Shown here piece after piece: positions 60,737 through 64,000 of a DNA stretch of 64,000 nt (its first letter is position 1; each line of letters starts with the position of its first letter). The notes below the pieces were generated by a model. It saw only the letters and a list, made by a program, of their open reading frames with translations. It did no database searches and was not told the origin of the DNA. The stretch is from RBG-16-34-14 sp963798865 (GTDB taxonomy: Bacteria; Bacteroidota; Ignavibacteria; Ignavibacteriales; Ignavibacteriaceae), in the NCBI GenBank assembly GCA_963798865.1, contig CAWCVZ010000004.1, forward strand, positions 930,001-994,000. The letters run 5' to 3'. Made by a program: the position numbers and the translations under genes.

Positions 60737-61848
60737 AATAGCTGCTTGATTGACTTATTATATAAACTTATCATTTCTGAAACTTTTTCATTCCAGTTAA
60801 AATCTTTAATAACTCTTTCTCGTCCTTTTCTGCCCATTTCAAGTCGTAATTTTTTATCCTCAACTAATTTAATTAAAGCATTTGCTGCCTGTGAAATATT
60901 TTTACTCTCAACAATAAAACCTGTCACATTATTCTCTACAGCTTCTGGCAAACCGCCAACGTTTGATACAACTGCGGGCTTTTCGCAGGCAGCTGCTTCA
61001 ATGACAGCTAAACCAAAACTTTCACTTTCCTCTATTGATAAAGTAACATATACATCAATCATATTATAATACTGCGGCACCTCCCTTGGCTGAATGAAAC
61101 CTGTAAAGACAGTGTCATTTTTCAGATTTAGTTCATCAACAAGATTTTTAAGTTCGTTTTCAAGTGATCCACTTCCTACAATAAGTAATTTTAATGAAGT
61201 GGTTGGAAGTTTATTCTTAACGATCCTGAAAGCCTTGATTAAATATTCTATTCCATATTTTTTTTCAAGCGTTTTTACCGTCCCAATAACAATATCTTCG
61301 GGTTTGAAAAAGGAATCAATATTCATTGGTTTAAACGTTTCAGTGTCTACTCCCAGATAAAAAAAATCAATTTCTTTGCTGGTAAATTTTTTTGTTTGAA
61401 GCAGCATACACTTACTTGTTGATAATATTCTATCTGCTTTGCTTAGATTGTACTTTAAAATTCTTTCATGGATGAAGCTTTTTTCAGGAAAACTATAAAC
61501 ATCTGAACCCCATACCTGGATTAATAGAGGGTGAAATTTTGATAATGCACCAAGCAGACCATAGCTTGTAGCATACTGAATATGAATCAAATCAGGTTTA
61601 TAATTCGCAATAATTTTTTTAATCCTGTTCAATGATTTTAAATAAACTAATTTGGAAAAGGAACCATCGGGTTTTATTTTCATATCTGAAGTAATTCCAG
61701 ATGTTTCAACTATAATATCATCACTATATAAGTTTTTATTATAATCATTAAATCCAAAAACAAAAAGCTCAATACCTCTTTTATTTAAAGCATTCGCCCA
61801 TTTGATAGTATGGGAAGAACCCGCATCAGATAACATTAAAACTTTCAT
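60733..61848 (-). CDS. Glycosyltransferase family 4
   Basis: A 371-residue GT-B glycosyltransferase. The donor-binding C-terminal domain has GSGSLENELKNLVDEL and ESESFGLAVIEAAACEKPAVVSN with VGGLPEAV. It lies between the GT9 and GT2 genes in the surface-polysaccharide cluster. Confidence 0.92.
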   Translation of the reverse strand: MKVLMLSDAGSSHTIKWANALNKRGIELFVFGFNDYNKNLYSDDIIVETSGITSDMKIKPDGSFSKLVYLKSLNRIKKIIANYKPDLIHIQYATSYGLLGALSKFHPLLIQVWGSDVYSFPEKSFIHERILKYNLSKADRILSTSKCMLLQTKKFTSKEIDFFYLGVDTETFKPMNIDSFFKPEDIVIGTVKTLEKKYGIEYLIKAFRIVKNKLPTTSLKLLIVGSGSLENELKNLVDELNLKNDTVFTGFIQPREVPQYYNMIDVYVTLSIEESESFGLAVIEAAACEKPAVVSNVGGLPEAVENNVTGFIVESKNISQAANALIKLVEDKKLRLEMGRKGRERVIKDFNWNEKVSEMISLYNKSIKQLL

Positions 61849-61867
61849 AGGTTACTAATGGATATCC

Positions 61868-62968
61868 CTAATTTCTTTTTTCAATAAAGTTAATAAACTC
61901 ATTAATGCTTTTTCTAACTTCACTCAAAGCAAGATTATTCATACATTCAAATGATGGACAGCCTATCATGCCTCCATAAGTAAAACACATTTTTTCATTC
62001 TGCCCGGGAGAGCACGGAATTTCCCTGATTATATAATTATTAATTCCATTCAGAGGTTTATGGAAATCCGGGTTAGTAGGACCATAAATTGTAAAGGTAG
62101 GTTTACCTAAAAGGTTTGCAATATGAATGGGACCTGAATCATTTCCAATAAACAAAAAACATCTCTTTGTCACTTCAATTAATTCAGCTGTAGTATTGGT
62201 TTCAACAAATTTTATATCCATTTCCATTATTTCTCTTAAAACATCAGCATTAATTTTATTTGGTTCTGTGACTATTACACATTTATATCTTTCATTTAAT
62301 TCCTTTGCAAGAGAAAGAAATTTTCGTAAGCTCCATTCTTTAGATTTTGTGCCTGCAAAAGGATGAATTAAAATATAATCACCAGTACTATTCTCTTTTA
62401 TTTCATTCGTATTTAATGATGAAACCGGGATAGATGATCGAACAGCATCCAGATATTTATCAATTATATGCGGTACAGTTCTTATTGGAGTAAATTTTGT
62501 ATATAGAGAACGATAATAAGGTTCATTTATACCAATTATTTTTTCAGCGTTACATCTGATTAATAATGATGCTGAAGTTATATTACCCGTAAAGTCATAA
62601 ACAGTTGAAGGATTTAATTCTTTTAAAATTTTTTTAGCTCTTCTTCTGGCAATTCGGTCACTAAAAGAAAAATCATCATGGTTTAATTCTATAAAATTTA
62701 TTGAATCAAATGCGATCTTAAAAATCGGGGTGGTTTCTTCAAAACAAATAATAAATATATTTTTTTGGTGATAATTGATAATATTTTTTATTGCCTCAAA
62801 GGTAAATATAGAGTCTCCTAATTTATGTAATGCAATAACTGCAATATTTTCATTTGCGCTTCTTTTATTAAGGGAAAAAAGTTTAAATAGAATTAATGAC
62901 GCATTTATGACACTAATTACTATTTTATTAAACCTTGGAACACTTTTTATATACTTTGAAAAAAACAT
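61868..62968 (-). CDS. Glycosyltransferase family 9 (heptosyltransferase-like)
   Basis: A 366-residue GT9 protein of the ADP-heptose:LPS heptosyltransferase family. Conserved parts include IALHKLGDSIFTFEAIKNI, ILIHPFAGTKSKEWSLRKFL and FIGNDSGPIHIANLLGKPTFTIYGPT. It adds a sugar in lipopolysaccharide or surface glycan; donor not shown. A Cys-rich tail (CFTYGGMIGCPSFECM) is typical of some GT9 proteins. Confidence 0.9.
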   Translation of the reverse strand: MFFSKYIKSVPRFNKIVISVINASLILFKLFSLNKRSANENIAVIALHKLGDSIFTFEAIKNIINYHQKNIFIICFEETTPIFKIAFDSINFIELNHDDFSFSDRIARRRAKKILKELNPSTVYDFTGNITSASLLIRCNAEKIIGINEPYYRSLYTKFTPIRTVPHIIDKYLDAVRSSIPVSSLNTNEIKENSTGDYILIHPFAGTKSKEWSLRKFLSLAKELNERYKCVIVTEPNKINADVLREIMEMDIKFVETNTTAELIEVTKRCFLFIGNDSGPIHIANLLGKPTFTIYGPTNPDFHKPLNGINNYIIREIPCSPGQNEKMCFTYGGMIGCPSFECMNNLALSEVRKSINEFINFIEKRN

Positions 62969-62974
62969 TAAGAA

Positions 62975-64000
62975 TTAAATTAAAATTGTAACTTCTTTAT
63001 TTTTAATCTTTTGATAAATCGAAATTAAAATTCCGAATACCAGCCAAAAAGGCAGATCCGTAGTTATATAACCATAGTATAGAAACCCTGTAACCTCAAC
63101 GAATGATCTGACAAAAAATCCGATGCCAATTCCGAAAATTGCAACGGATAAAATAAAATATTCTTTGTTATTTCTTTTTGAATTCTTCATAACCTGACTT
63201 GCAAAGTAAAAATATAAAATAAATAAACTAACGCCGGCAATAAATCCAAGAACCCCATTTTCAGCAGCGTAATAAAGAAAAAAATTATGAGGAGTATGAT
63301 TTCCAGTCTTCCATTCCTGGATTGTAAGAACTGAGGATGGGGCATAAGTATAAAAGTATTTATTGAATGCTCGGGGTCCTATACCAACAATCGGGTAATC
63401 TCCTATTATTTCTAAACCCGCTTCCCAAAAAATCTCTCTGTGAGTTGTTCCTGTACGAAGATAAAGATTAACCGAGTCATCAACTTCCGGAACTGATAAA
63501 ACAACAATAACAAAAACAACCACAACGGAAATTAATACCTTCAAAAATAATGTTCTCTTGAATACGAAAGCTAAAAATGAAATACCTAAGAAAGCAGCAA
63601 TTATAAGCCCGCGTGAATTAGAAAGAATAAGTATTACAACATTTATTGAAAAAAGAAAAAATAAAATTATTTTATTTTTTATTTTCTTAAATCTATCCAT
63701 AAAAAACATAGCGCTTATAAGAGTAGCCGAAATAAAAAATATGACTGATCCGGTGTAACGGCTGCTACTATATAATTTAATATTTTCACTCAGTAGACTT
63801 CTGATTAAAAATTCCTGGAAACCCAGGTTGTATAAATCCAAAAACATTCGGATTGATAAAATTAAAACAGCAGCACAAATGGAATAAATATATAGGTTAA
63901 TGTTTTTCTCATACTTCAAAAAAGCATAAAACAAATAGCTGATAATATAAAAAGCCAACATGGTTATTATTGTAAAAAATCCTGTGGAATGTTCAGATGA
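62975..64000 (-). CDS. O-antigen ligase/polymerase-family membrane protein, 5' end outside window
   Basis: The frame runs from 62975 to the right edge without a start that must be used; codons before the internal Met at 63961 (STGFFTIIT) are open to base 64000. About ten membrane segments are present, and the extracytoplasmic loop has RTGTTHREIFWEAGLEIIGDYPIVGIGPRAF and TGNHTPHNFFLYYAAENG, the Wzy_C/WaaL signature. It is either a ligase or a polymerase. It is 6 bases upstream of the GT9 gene. Confidence 0.85.
   Translation of the reverse strand, partial: SSEHSTGFFTIITMLAFYIISYLFYAFLKYEKNINLYIYSICAAVLILSIRMFLDLYNLGFQEFLIRSLLSENIKLYSSSRYTGSVIFFISATLISAMFFMDRFKKIKNKIILFFLFSINVVILILSNSRGLIIAAFLGISFLAFVFKRTLFLKVLISVVVVFVIVVLSVPEVDDSVNLYLRTGTTHREIFWEAGLEIIGDYPIVGIGPRAFNKYFYTYAPSSVLTIQEWKTGNHTPHNFFLYYAAENGVLGFIAGVSLFILYFYFASQVMKNSKRNNKEYFILSVAIFGIGIGFFVRSFVEVTGFLYYGYITTDLPFWLVFGILISIYQKIKNKEVTILI

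Overview
The window looks like a chromosome segment of an AT-rich member of the Bacteroidota/Chlorobi/Ignavibacteria lineage, most likely Ignavibacteria. The reasons are a type IX secretion sortase (PorU), C-terminal type IX sorting domains of the PNPFNP kind, a fused CcoNO oxidase subunit with a one-haem CcoP, tetrahydropterin synthesis genes with phenylalanine hydroxylase, and many small SPOR/TPR/TonB envelope proteins. Nearly all genes lie on the minus strand in tight operons with 1 to 20 base overlaps.

Layout. 1-3411: PorU, cut by the left edge. 3.8-6.4 kb: HD hydrolase, a frameshifted endonuclease III, a thioredoxin-like ferredoxin and a lipoprotein. 6.44-7.49 kb: an intact tRNA-Glu followed on the minus strand by three tandem ~328-base units. 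Each unit is a small GIY-YIG nuclease ORF plus a broken 3' fragment of the same tRNA with a 22-base double hairpin placed exactly in its T-loop. 7.5-16.0 kb: a complete cbb3 oxidase operon (ccoI-S-NO-Q-P-G-H plus a SafE-like transporter). 16.2-19.2 kb: tRNA-Gln, a STAS protein and small membrane proteins. 19.2-28.2 kb: a seven-gene envelope operon (DUF92, 1000-residue TPR, outer-membrane barrel, HU/SPOR transmembrane protein, ExbB, ExbD, TonB). 28.4-33 kb: lipoprotein, TPR protein, tRNA-Leu, and an ECF sigma/anti-sigma module facing a Spy-like gene.

33-41.8 kb: a pterin/peroxiredoxin operon (bcp, ptpS, folE, two SDR reductases) interrupted by a four-helix-bundle gene, then phhA, murB, an amidohydrolase, a phosphohexomutase with an unusual active site, and a Nudix protein. 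41.9-48 kb: a four-helix-bundle remnant, then recX, recA, thpR, cinA, pgpA, pgsA, DUF971 and purC, with a terminator-like hairpin inside recX. 48.1-51.2 kb: a secreted cupredoxin, a truncated tRNA-Phe copy with its own 22-base T-loop insert, intact tRNA-Phe and glmS. 51.4-57.1 kb: a giant C25 (gingipain-family) protease with a type IX sorting domain, split by one frameshift. 57.2-64 kb: a surface-polysaccharide cluster (phosphoglycosyl transferase, DegT aminotransferase, methyltransferase, GT2, GT4, GT9, O-antigen ligase), running off the right edge.

How it fits together: PorU would mature and anchor cargo such as the C25 protease and the cupredoxin, and the polysaccharide cluster could supply a surface glycan anchor. 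The cbb3 operon gives microaerobic respiration. FolE, PTPS and an SDR can plausibly make tetrahydrobiopterin for PhhA. The most unusual element is the tRNA-linked GIY-YIG array with T-loop hairpin inserts, because the same insert type recurs at an unrelated tRNA about 42 kb away. Four protein genes are each broken by one single-base indel. Each is restored to an exact multiple of three by one base, so sequencing or assembly errors are a serious possibility.
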